Notes under the pieces: generated by a model
The model's database searches: none
What the model saw: only the letters and a program-made list of their open reading frames with translations
Told to the model about the DNA's origin: nothing
Made by a program: the position numbers and the translations under genes
Source: Mercurialis annua
Lineage: Eukaryota; Streptophyta; Magnoliopsida; Malpighiales; Euphorbiaceae
Assembly (NCBI RefSeq): GCF_937616625.2
Contig: NC_065570.1
Location: 2,800,001 to 2,864,000, forward strand
DNA length: 64,000 nt
Direction: 5' to 3'
In this document: in pieces, positions 21,241 through 31,550 of the stretch
Layout: the number at the start of each line of letters is the position of its first letter
Numbering within the stretch: the first letter of the stretch is position 1

Positions 21241-22852
21241 CGAGATTTGCTTTTTCTAACTCTCTCATTACAATTTCTTGCTTTATTTTATATTTCTATG
21301 CTTTAGGGACTAAGCTAGAAATAGTGTGAGGAGGGTTATGAAATTGTATCTCGCTTTATCTTTATTGCTTTATGTTTGTGTGTTTTCTTTATGTTTGAGT
21401 CTAATTGTAGGATGTTTGAGTCGCCTCCACTAAACTCTTGTACCAAGCTTGAAATGTTGATTGTTTAAGATTAGTGAATTTGGCAATATCTTGAGTAGCA
21501 TCAACTTTTACTATCTCTTGTACTTAAATGTCATAATGCATTTGTCTAGCTTAAACAACTATTCTTAATGCTTGCTTAATGAAATATGATGGGCATGACA
21601 TGTTGCGAAGAGATCGAAAAAAATTGACCTTTAGTTGTTGATTCTTGAAAATGATAGCTTAGCTTAATACGGATGCATGATGTGCGAAATTGTGAAAAAT
21701 TTGTGTTGCCATAATTTGGGCATAATTGGCATGAAAACATAGGGATTGAACAATAGGCATAACACCACATTTTTGTTATTGAGTTATTTCGAGCCTACTT
21801 GTCTTTGTGAGTGTTACTTTGTCCGGAATTCCTAGAATTTGCTCGGTGTCCATTCAAAATTGCATTGTTGAGTGATTGATAATTAAATGATTATGGCATT
21901 AGGTGTAACCATTCTAGAGACCGCTTAAAAAGCCTACCTTAAACCTTTAGATAGCCAATTTTGAGCTTAGACCTTTGTTGATATTACCATGTTAACAACA
22001 CAATCCCATTCTTAATTTTCCACTTTCATTCACCCAACTTGACTTGACAACTAGTGTGAGGAGGAGAGGGTAATAGCTTGATGAACATAAAGAAGAGTGA
22101 ACTTGAACTAAAAGTGAAATTAGTGCCTAAGAAAGAAAAAGAAAGATACAAAAAAAAAAAAATATATGCAAGGGAAAGAAAGATCCAAAAAGAGAAAGAT
22201 AGAAAAGAAATAAAGGCATGAGATTGAGTTAAGCGTTCAAAAAGAGTTCAAAAATGTAAAAAGTCCAAGCTAGCCCAAGTTCTTATTAATGTTTTAACTA
22301 GTTTCAAGTCAAGTTTTAGCCTAAAGTATCAACTTTGATCTACCCTGGCCACGTTGCAACCCGTGCAAGCCCATAAGATAATTGTTGATCACCGAGCTAA
22401 GTAGTGGAGTTTAGGACTATGAGCAAACCTATGGGAATTCCGTGTTTGTGTGCTTAAATTTCTTATCCAAACACTTGTGTGTTAGAGTGATACCTAGTGA
22501 GGATTTTGATGCCTAGGTTCAATTTTTTATGTTCGATTTGCCATAGCTTGCCCAATATTTTGTTAACCAAATATTCGCATGTCCCGTAGATGATGGCGAC
22601 AACTTGACTATTCGAGATTGACCATAGACTAATGCGATTGTATTCTCTTTGTCTTCGAAATATGTCATGATAATTGAAGTGCTCATTTGTTTGCATTGTC
22701 TCTAGTTGTTGATGTTAGACATTTGCATTTGTGCATTCTTGATGTGGAGATTGATTGTTGATGCTTGTTCATTATTGCCAAGTTGCTAAGAGTGAGTTGT
22801 GGTTTGATGCATTTCTTGCTTGAGGACAAGCAAGGTTTAGTGTGAGGAGGTT
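21241..22852. other. Noncoding 3' region of the Athila-like element with three polypurine-like motifs
   Basis: No coding frame. The 12-mer AGTGTGAGGAGG occurs at 21323-21334, 22053-22064 and 22839-22850; only the last abuts the LTR and serves as the canonical polypurine tract. A purine-rich stretch (GAAAGA-rich) lies at 22125-22220. Confidence 0.75.
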
Positions 22853-24265
22853 TGATAGGAGTAAAATACTCCTATCTACTAGGGGATTCTAAGGCACTTT
22901 TATGCTATTTTCAGAGTGTTTTAAGATGAATTGAGAACCTTATTACGTGTTTTACCTTTTCAGGGCATTTGAGTGTTTTAGAGCGGTTTTGGCTAAAGGA
23001 AGCGAAAGAATCGTCAAGAAAGCAAGGAAGCGAAATCTTGGAGAAGCTAGAAGCTTGTCTCGTTCGAGACAGACACTAGGAGAAGTGTCTCGATCGAGAC
23101 AAGGCCAAGAAAAGGAGCAGTAGCTTTTGGAGAAGCTTGTCTCGATCGAGACACACTCTTTAATGAATGTCTCGATCGAGACAAGGGATATGATGTGGGC
23201 TCAGATTTCGAATTTTGAAGAATCAAGACTTAGGTCCACTTCCTTATTTGGCTAAACACCCATGTAATAGGATGTCTTTTATTTCCTCTTTGGGAGTACT
23301 ATATAACCCCTTTTATCTCTATTTTTAGGTCATTACCTCATTATTGTAAGAATCAACTAAAAGTAGAGAGAATTTCCTTTTGCTCTAGAGAATATTTCTA
23401 GTTTTTAGTGTTCTTGATACATTTCCAGATTTTGGGATTTATACACACTTTAATGCAAGTTCTTATGATTCAATCTTCATTATCTTGTTTATGTTGGTGT
23501 TCTACTTTCTAATCAAGGTAATCTATCCTATTTCCATTATGCTTATTAGTCATTACCTTGTGATTAATGTTAGATTAAGTATGGTTGGCTAAACTCCTTG
23601 TTTGGGGGTTGTTAATTTAGGTTGTTAGTTGATTGGATTGGGTTTGTGATTGGCTTGTGTTTGTTTTGGCTATGTGCTCTTAATGCCTAGGTTAGTGTGA
23701 TCTATTAACCTAGGATTTTGGTATAATTAATTAGGCGAGGGTCAATTAATTAGACGGAATTGATTAGTCATGAACCTAGGACCTAATCACGCGAGAGCGG
23801 TTTAAGAATTAGGCGGTCTTTTAAGTTTGCTTGATTAATTGTAATTTGCCAGTTTAGTCGATAACTAATTATGCTAGGGCAATTTAGTTATCGGTTGATT
23901 AGTTTATTGCAATTTTCCTAGTTTTAGACTCGAGAGAGCGGAACTTAGGGTTTTCGAATAGCTTGACCCAAAACCGGCGCCATCCTACAATCCCGACTCT
24001 AAGATACTATCAATTTAAGCTAGCAACCCTTCAACTTACCTTTATTATTGTTTCAAACTTTAAGATAATTAGTTGATTGTTTGGTTGTTATCGATAGATT
24101 AATTATTGTTTACCTTATTTTTAGTCCGTAGTTATTAAATCCAAATCATTTGTTGTTGCTTTCCGAATTGGAATTCAAGATCCGTGTTCGTTCATTTTAA
24201 ACCCCTTGTCTTCGTGGGATCGATTCCGTACTTACGGATTTACTACGAGTTGGGTTTATTCTCAA
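22853..24265 (+). repeat. 3' LTR of the Athila-like element, last 2 bp missing
   Basis: Matches 11767-13179 without indels. It ends ...TTCTCAA and runs directly into GGCTACG of the Tat-like protease region, lacking the terminal CA. Carries the four U3 palindromes at 23056-23183. Confidence 0.95.
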
Positions 24266-24609
24266 GGCTACGCCGAGTCCCAATTCCGCTATCAGGACTC
24301 GGTGGCCCCTCCATAACTCCACTGGGAGCAGTCACCTTGGAAGTAATAATCGGCCCAGAAAGAGGAATCAACAAGAAATTCATGTCATTATTTAACATAG
24401 TAGACATGGAATTAACATACAACGCCATCCTAGGAAGACCTTTCCTCCATGATTCGGCGGCAGTGACTAGCATAAGAGCGCTGGCAATGAAAGTACCAAC
24501 TGAAAAAGGAGTAGTGACGCTGAGAGGAGACCAAGGAATAGCCAAGAAATGCTATGACGAGTCAGTAGTGGATCTCCAAGAGAACAAGACCGAAAAGAAG
24601 GAAGAATAG
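24266..24609 (+). pseudogene. Protease fragment, 5'-truncated duplicate
   Basis: Repeats the protease frame from the residues after the active-site segment to the same stop (24607-24609). The active-site Asp is missing, and the upstream codons now come from LTR sequence. Confidence 0.85.
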
Positions 24610-25926
24610 GAAAGGAAAATGACCCATCATCGGTAACGACTTCATGTCTTACCAGATGGCGTCAAATCTATCTTTAATATTATGTATGCCGTCTTTTTAT
24701 CAATAAAAGTTCAATTTTCCTACTATATGATTAGTCAGACAAACCAATAAAGAAATAAAAATCAATAACAGCCACGAATGATTAAATCAAAGATGAAAGA
24801 TGAAAAAATAAGTTAAAGATCAAACTCAAGAAAGGCAAAATCACCAAACAAGGCGAATAAACACGAAAGGGCTGATAGCCAAGAAAATGAGTTTAAATTA
24901 ACTCAAGGCAAATCGCCAAACAAGGCAAATCGCCACAAAAGGCGGATAGCCAAGAAAAACGAGTTTAAATTAACTCAGAAAAGGCAAATCGCCAAAAAAG
25001 AGTTTAGATTAACTCGAAATAAAAACAAAAATAAAAGAGTTTAGATTAACTCTATAAAAAAAAAAAAGCAACGCCAAGAACAGGGTTTAGAATAACCCTC
25101 GAGGCAAGACAAGTACATAAACAAAAAACTGATATAAGGCAAAAGCGCACTTTCGAAGAAGCACGAAGAAAATATATTCATAAATTGCGAATTACGAAAA
25201 TACAATAAAAAGAAAAACTACTGGACACGGTCCTTAGATATCTTGACAAGAAGGTCACGAGCGATGGCCTGGGGATCCAACCCATTAACTCCAGAAAGAT
25301 CAATATTAGGATTCTGCTCCAGAAGTTTCCTCCCAATCGCAAGGTGATACTCGCTTATCAAAGCAGAATAAAAAGCCTTCGTATTCAGTAAACGGATGTG
25401 AAGACCTTCAACCTCCGACCTTAGCTTATCCCTCTCCCCACCAACAAGGGTATTGATCCGAATAAACTCCTCAATCTCTTGAGTCAAGTCATTGGTTTTC
25501 TTCTCGATCACTTTGACTTGGCGATCGTTAATCGCATCCTGCGCCTTAAGTTGCGCCAAAAGGGAATCATGCTCTTCCAAAGATGCCTTCAACTTCGCCC
25601 TTTCAGACTCGGAAGTCGCCAAAAGAGAAGATAGACGCTCGACCTCCTCCTCAGCACACTGGCGGCGGTCATTCAATACCAAAACAGATTGAAGAGCCTA
25701 CAACACCAAAAATAGATCAATAAGGAAACAACAGAATCAAAAAAATATTATATTCAAGAAAGAAAACACTTACAGAGAAACCATGAAAACAAGCCAGATC
25801 GGAAAGCTCCTGACCCAGCCTAGAACAAAACCATGTGACATCATCAGGAATCGCCAAGGTTCGGATATATTCCGCCAACACTCTAGGATTCAGCAAACTA
25901 GTGGGATCCTGACCTTCGACCCACTG
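24266..25926. repeat. 1.66-kb segment of the Tat-like element (right copy)
   Basis: Right-hand copy of 10107-11766. It contains a 5'-truncated protease fragment (24266-24609), the spacer with tandem motifs, and the 3' exons of the antisense gene, and continues without break into unique sequence of the Tat-like element at 25927. Confidence 0.95.
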
Positions 25927-27120
25927 CACCAAATCCGGGGCAGAAGAAGAGCTTCCAGGAAGACTCTCCCTCGATGGAGAACCATCGCCAACTCGACGTC
26001 TCTTCCTAGACGAAGAATCCAGGTTTCGACCCAAGGAAATCTCTCCCGAATCAGCAACAACCAGCCCATCTGAATTCACATCCCCAACTCCCCCCGAGAC
26101 AGTAAATGATGCTAGAGGGGGAGGTAGCAATGGAACCGCCTTGTCACCTACTGGATCAGCCAAGTCATCATCATCTACAACAATAACCTCATCACCCGCA
26201 GGCAACGCTACCTCGACAGGAGCGATCGGAACATCAGCAGGAACTACATCCACATCAACGTCGTCAGGAATAATGTTGGCGATGTGAGCGTCAGGACCGC
26301 CCATCGGGACGTCCAAATCTACTTGAAATCCGGAAAGGAAATCGTCAGAAGAAGAAGACATCCTACAAAAGAAACATCAAAAAGAACTTAAGCAAATTAA
26401 TATATCTTGAATAAAGGAGTAGCAAAGATCCCCCAAGCCTCGAGGAGGATCCTCCAAAGGAAACCATCGATGCCGAAGATGACTATTAACCAAGACATCT
26501 AAAACAGGACGCTGAATAGCACCATAGAAAGAAATGTCGAGAGCAAGTGTTGACTCAGATAAACTTAAAGGAGACGGACAACTCTGAACTTGGTGAGAAG
26601 AAAAACCATCTGAAAAATGAAGAAAAGCAAATTTATGGTAAACAATAAAGAAACGCCTCCGCCAGCGACTGGTTAGGCAAGGAAGATAAATACGAGATCA
26701 CCCTTCTCTACCAAGGGCGAAAACGAAGCAACCATCGCACTTTCTAAAGTCTACGAAATAATACAACACGTTAAGAGAAGGGGCACAACCCTGAAGCCTA
26801 CACGCCTCCGAAAAGGCGAGCACTACTTTAATCGTACCAGGATAAAGCTGTCCCAGAGCAACCTTTAAATCCCTGCACACTTCTACTAAAAACGAGTCTA
26901 AAGGAAACCTAAGACCAGCAGCAAACTGCTCCTCGAAAAGAACCGCCCTACAAGAAGAACCCGGAGAATCGGAGGCAGCCATATCGGCACCAGGTAATAT
27001 TATCCTATAATCGAAAGGAAATCTATACTTAAAATAGATATCTAAGACTTCACTCCTACGAAGCTTTGATCTGGTAAAAGCCATAGTAGCGCATGCATCT
27101 TCCACTCGACTAAGAGGCAT
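25218..27120 (-). CDS. Antisense spliced gene of the Tat-like element (putative gypsy-type transposase-like protein)
   Basis: Read on minus. Exon A begins at ATG 27120 and ends about 26702 at a GT donor. Joining to an exon starting at 26609 (acceptor CAG) creates GWFFFSP, a motif I associate with the plant 'putative transposase, gypsy type' family. That exon's 3' end is unresolved. A later exon, 26362-25774 (acceptor TTTTGTAG), encodes an acidic D/V-rich linker beginning MSSSSDD. A 76-bp intron (25773-25698, GTAAGT...TTGTAG) precedes the last exon, 25697-25218, which encodes a coiled coil. Antisense ORFs at this site are known in Tat-lineage elements; their function is not established. The family assignment is tentative, the splice sites are good. 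Confidence 0.6.
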
Positions 27121-27644
27121 CCTAGAACAGGAAATCACAAATATAAATACAGAATAAAGATCAAACAAGAAATATATTGAAGAACACATTGAAGAACACA
27201 TTGAAGAACACCAAGAACAGAAAAGGAATTTCCAGAACAACGATCATGAAGTACATATACAAGTAAGAAAACCATATTAACATCCAAGTATCAAAAAGGG
27301 AACAATACCTGAAGATCTGGATAAAACAAGTCACGAAGAGCCAAATGATCAGACAAAGAACGAAGAGGAAATAGTTGCAGAAATAAGAACAAATTCGAAA
27401 AGCAAGTGAGAGGGAAAAGAAGAAATGCAAAGAGATTAAATATGAAGAGTTTTGAATAAATCATTAATCGTTAAATCATTAAATGTTGACACGTGGCAAC
27501 GCAGAACCTTACTAAAGAAGAAACGTCACCCACAAACATATGAAACGACTCGCCCGGAATACAAAGCGACTCGCCCGTATAAGAGGACTCAGCTCCAAAA
27601 GAGCTAAAATCCACTAAGGCATGAATACCAATTACTTCAGCTCA

Positions 27645-27660
27645 CTTGCGGGGGGACTAA
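27645..27660 (+). other. Polypurine tract of the Tat-like element
   Basis: CTTGCGGGGGGACTAA directly precedes the TGATGG start of the 3' LTR. Confidence 0.75.
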
Positions 27661-28255
27661 TGATGGATACCGAATCCTATAGTAAATATAATGGAGCCGA
27701 GTCACAGGAGATCCACTCTCAGGTGATACCGGACTCCCCCTGAAGATCCGAAGATATGAAGGAGATGCCGAATCCCTTAAGATTCGGTGATATGCCAATA
27801 AAGACCGAATCCCACATGATCCGCCCAAAGCGCGTTAGGTCCGGGATTCGGGTAATCGACTAAGAATGGAAGTATTGTCTTATTCGGACATAAACACTAT
27901 ATATGGAAGGATAAGCTCTACTTTAGGAAGATAAGACTATTTAGGAAGACGTTCCTAAATAGGACTCTTATCAGATTAAGGTAGATCACGACAAATCAGG
28001 AGAATCCCTACGATATTGCCGAATCCCTACAAAGTAGGATTCACCTGCCTAATACGACTCTACAAGGTATATTCGACTACTATAAAAGGAGCACGAGGTA
28101 TGCCTAAAATCACAATTACATTCATATACACAAAACGCTTCTCAAAGCTCTAAAATGACTTTAGCATCGGAGAGTTAATCGGACAACCACCGTCCGGTTA
28201 GCTTCTACCTTGTTTTGCAGGTCTTACTCACCGGTTCAGAAGGCAGACTCCATCA
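27661..28255 (+). repeat. 3' LTR of the Tat-like element
   Basis: 595 bp, same length as the 5' LTR, eight differences by eye. Followed by the ATACA target duplication (28256-28260), whose last base is also the first base of the next element's target duplication. Confidence 0.95.
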
Positions 28256-28420
28256 ATACATACCTGTAATATCCCGTAAAATTTTAAATTTATTTTTGTA
28301 ATTTCCGACGTGGTTCCGGATGTATTTTGAGGGGTATTTGAAGTTTCGTAAATTTTTTGTGGTTCGATTCATTTTTGGTTCGGTTAAAAAAAAAAAAAAA
28401 AAAGATTTTCTTCTTGGGTT

Positions 28421-28612
28421 GTGGTTCAACCGAAGTGGTTGAACCACTTCTGGTTAACTCAGGTCTCAACCGAGACCTGAGTTATTTTTGTGATTCTCGT
28501 TCGAGAATCCAAGGATTCTCGAACGAGAATCCATTTTCAGGCCTAGTCCCGTTCGGGACCAGGCCCTTTCTCGAACGGGACCAGGCCAATTTTGGCCATT
28601 CCCGTTCGGGAA
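28421..28612. promoter_or_regulatory. Run of palindromes in U3 of the chromovirus-like LTR
   Basis: Seven dyads follow one another: arms GTGGTTCAACC (28421-28447), AACTCAGGTCTC with 4-nt loop (28456-28483), GATTCTCG-TT (28492-28509), GGATTCTCG-AA (28513-28532), GTCCCG-TT (28546-28559), GGCCAA-TT (28584-28597) and TTCCCG-TT (28599-28612). An imperfect one lies at 28569-28580. They end about 65 bp upstream of the TATA-like motif. Several contain TTC-NN-GAA pairs. The third to fifth are missing from the 3' LTR. Confidence 0.7.
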
Positions 28613-30497
28613 CAGGTCTGCATTTTTGACCCCTTCGCCCAGCCCGCTTCGTACTCATTTTCGACCCATCTACTCTCGATATTTAAAGTCGACTTCTTAA
28701 CAGAAAATCTTCACCACTCATCACTGAAACCCTAGCCGTTTTCCGCTTGTCATTTCGCTGAGTATCGAACCTGTTATCACCTGCCAAAGATCGCTGTCCG
28801 GTAAGTTTTCTGATTCCTTGGATTTCCAGATTTTGTTCTTGAACGACATTACGTAATTTGGTTCGTTCTCTCTCGTTTCTAGATCGAAATCAGAACCGTT
28901 TGATTCCAGACGATCTAGACTCACGTATCTACGTTTTCCTACCTCAATTTCGCTGAACGGTACGCCGTCGATCTCGTTTCAATCGCCGTACGGTTTCCGT
29001 TTTCTGTTTTGCCTATTGTCTGTTCTTGGTTTTATGTTTCTGCCGAGTCCTTGTGTGAGTTTTGGATTTGGTTTTTGCTTAGTTTTGGTTATAAATCCTT
29101 TGGGTCTTTATTAGTTTAAGCTTTCGATTTGTTTCAGTCCATCATTCTGAGTTTATTCTTCGTAAGTTTGGATCGGTTTCTGCCGTATGTAACATGTGGT
29201 TTTGTTCTTCTTTTGATTGGAAAATGCCGTGGTTGTGTAGTAGTTAAATGGTGTGATGTTTATGATTTGGTTTTAATGTAAAATTCATTTTGAATTTGGA
29301 AAACTTAAAGGTTCATAATCTATGTTTTTGGTTTCTGTTTTGGTTTGGGCATGGCGGGTCTACTGGTGGTTTGAATTAGGAAGATGATTGGCTAAATAAT
29401 CATTTAAATCACCAAAGACTTTAACTTAAATCAAATAAATCCTTAATGTAAACTTTACTTAATATCTTGTATTTTATTTTGATTTACAAATTAAATATTG
29501 AAAACGATAATTATTATAAATTTTAGTTAATATAATTACTCGGGTAATTATATTGCCTACAAACGTCGTTTTGTAAAAAGTTGGCTAAATTACAATTTAG
29601 CCCCTGAACTTAATTCTATAACTTAATTAAGTGGATTTTTGATTTATAACTTTGTACCTTGTATTAATTGTAAATAAAAGTAATTAATTTGATTTTTGGA
29701 AATCAAATTGGTTAAAGTGCAATTTAGCCCCTAATTGGCAAAAGTACCATTTAGTCCCTGCTTGGTTAAAGTATGATTTAGTCCCTAAACTTTTATTAAC
29801 TTAAAATGATTAAGTTTTTGATTATAACTTGGGTTACTTAGAATTGAAGTTATTGAGTTCCGCTTTTAAAATGGTTTATTATTTTATGGAATTATTTTAT
29901 AAATATAAACTCGGGTTTATTTTTGATAAACGTTTTGAGTCGGATTAGACTTGGGTCATCCGACAAGTGAGGTTAGCTTGGTAGTTATTGGTAACTCGGC
30001 AAACCCACTATTTGTAATTTATTGATTATTTAAAGTTATTAAATAATATTTATAAATTGGATTTTAAAGTGAGAACTCAATAGACTTATATTAAATGGGC
30101 TTTATTACCTTTTGGATATATTTGAGTTACTTTGGATTGTTTATTTACTACGTGTTAATTGTGCTAGTCTTATGTGGTGTCTAGTACTCTCTAGAGTTAG
30201 GGTCTGATTTTAATAATTATGTTATTTGTCTAGACTCGTCTACTGTTCGTGCTTCAGAGGCGAATCAGAGTTAGTTGCTTGCCGGTATTTCACGTGGATT
30301 AGCAAGCAGTGAGTTTATATTTACTATTTACCGCTTTATTAAGTAAATTGTTATTTTAATATTAAATATATATACTGTACGTATATTTCGAACTGTTTTT
30401 ATATTATGGCTCTTAGTTGGAACGTGCTACCTAATGGGCATCATTAGGACTGCGTGCGCACCGGTATTGATCTGGGTAAGGTATATATGGAAATGTG

Positions 30498-30617
30498 GTA
30501 ACTCGGTGTGAGCATAGCTCTCGGGACCAGGTAGAGTAACTCGGTGTAGCTCAGCTCTCGGGACTCTGGTATAAGTGTGGTCAGTGGTAACTCGGTGTAG
30601 CTCAGCTCTCGGGACCA
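30498..30617. repeat. Three-copy direct repeat in the LTR
   Basis: GTAACTCGGTGT...AGCTCTCGGGAC occurs three times with spacings of roughly 40-50 bp; the same block is in the 3' LTR near 38809-38928. Function unknown. Confidence 0.85.
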
Positions 30618-31211
30618 GACCTATTGGATTATGATTATTATTTAGAATTGTGGATTAGGGTTCCAACTATTATCTGTAATATCGTTATTAAATGTTTTAA
30701 ACGTTTTAAAGGTTTTCCACTTAATAAATGTAAATAGTGGTATGAACTCATCTCAGTATATCTGACCCCGTTGTTTTCCCAATTTTCCCCAGGGTTATGA
30801 TCTGAGAGAGTCTGGTGATCTCCGCATTTACTTTTCCTCGGAGGTTTCCTTTTATTTTAGTAAAACAGTGAAACTATTTTATTCTTAGACCGCAGTAGTA
30901 ACTAGACGTCTTTGTTATTATTATATATTTTGTCGGATTGGTTCGACTGGTTATATTGCTTTGGCATGTTATATTATTTATATTGGTTTATGATAAATCT
31001 ATTTTAGACTCAGAATTTAATAAGCATGTTATATTAACTGTTGATTATTATAACTGCTAGTTTAGGTTGAAGTCTCGGTTGCCCCCGAGCATTGGTTTTC
31101 TGCAGGTTTATGTGTTTATGAATTAATTGAAAGGCTAGCTACGGGTTTCGGTACTACATTACCCATACCCTAGCGCCGGTCACGATTCATGAAAACGGGT
31201 CGTGACAAACT

Positions 31212-31223
31212 TGGTATCAGAGC
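31212..31223 (+). other. Primer binding site, initiator tRNA-Met type
   Basis: TGGTATCAGAGC, four bases after the LTR end, is the standard site complementary to plant initiator tRNA-Met. Confidence 0.9.
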
Positions 31224-31550
31224 TTTGGTTTCAAACCAAGGCCAATTGCTTGCTATGTGTTTACTCTGTTAAGTATGGTTGTGTCTTAGGAACTACTGCG
31301 GATATAGGATTCTGTCATGTCTTTAAAAACGTCATCTTTTGATTTTAAAACATTCTGCCTACACCAATAGGATTGCGTCGAGTCAGTCATTATTTGTTGA
31401 TTTGATGTTTTTAATTGTTAATGCTATTTCACTTGGGTGAGTATTTTATTGCTGTTGATTTCTCGGGAAATCCTAATTATTAATTGTTTTGTTTCATACT
31501 TGGGTATGAATTATGTGTTATTTATATTGCTTTTGTTCGATCCTTAGGAT

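Larger units (their letters stand above)
11767..24265 (+). mobile_element. Athila-like Ty3/gypsy element, nested
   Basis: 12.5 kb with 1.4-kb LTRs, a tRNA-Asp-type primer binding site, a gag-pol frame with a single in-frame stop, a 3' ORF in the position of the Athila third ORF, and a polypurine tract. By eye the LTRs differ at only 2 of about 1413 positions, so insertion was recent. The last 2 bp of the 3' LTR are missing and there is no target duplication: ACTG precedes the left LTR, AGGC-type host sequence follows the right one. The right junction is therefore a rearrangement rather than the original insertion end. Confidence 0.9.
7288..28255 (+). mobile_element. Non-autonomous Tat-like Ty3/gypsy element (host of a nested Athila-like element)
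   Basis: Bounded by 595-bp LTRs with perfect TGATGG/CCATCA termini and a perfect 5-bp target duplication ATACA (7283-7287 and 28256-28260). Without the nested element and the duplicated segment it is about 6.8 kb. It carries gag, a protease-like frame and an antisense intron-containing gene before the 3' LTR, the layout known for Tat-lineage elements. RT, RNase H and integrase are absent, so it must borrow them. By eye the LTRs differ at 8 of 595 positions, making it the oldest of the three datable insertions. Confidence 0.85.
28265..31207 (+). repeat. 5' LTR of the chromovirus-like element
   Basis: TGTAATATCCCG...CGTGACA. From the left: an 18-A run, a palindrome array (28421-28612), TATA-like GATATTTAAAG (28679-28689), a telo-box AAACCCTA (28727-28734), a consensus 5' splice site GTAAGT (28801), three diverged CAATTTAGCCCCT-type repeats (29590-29790), and three copies of a GTAACTCGGTGTAGCTC motif (30498-30617). 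Confidence 0.95.

Noticed and set aside
28357..28629. 90-codon frame in the chromovirus-like LTR
   Set aside because: Lies in U3 across the palindrome array and an A run; the 3' LTR version is altered by the 68-bp difference.
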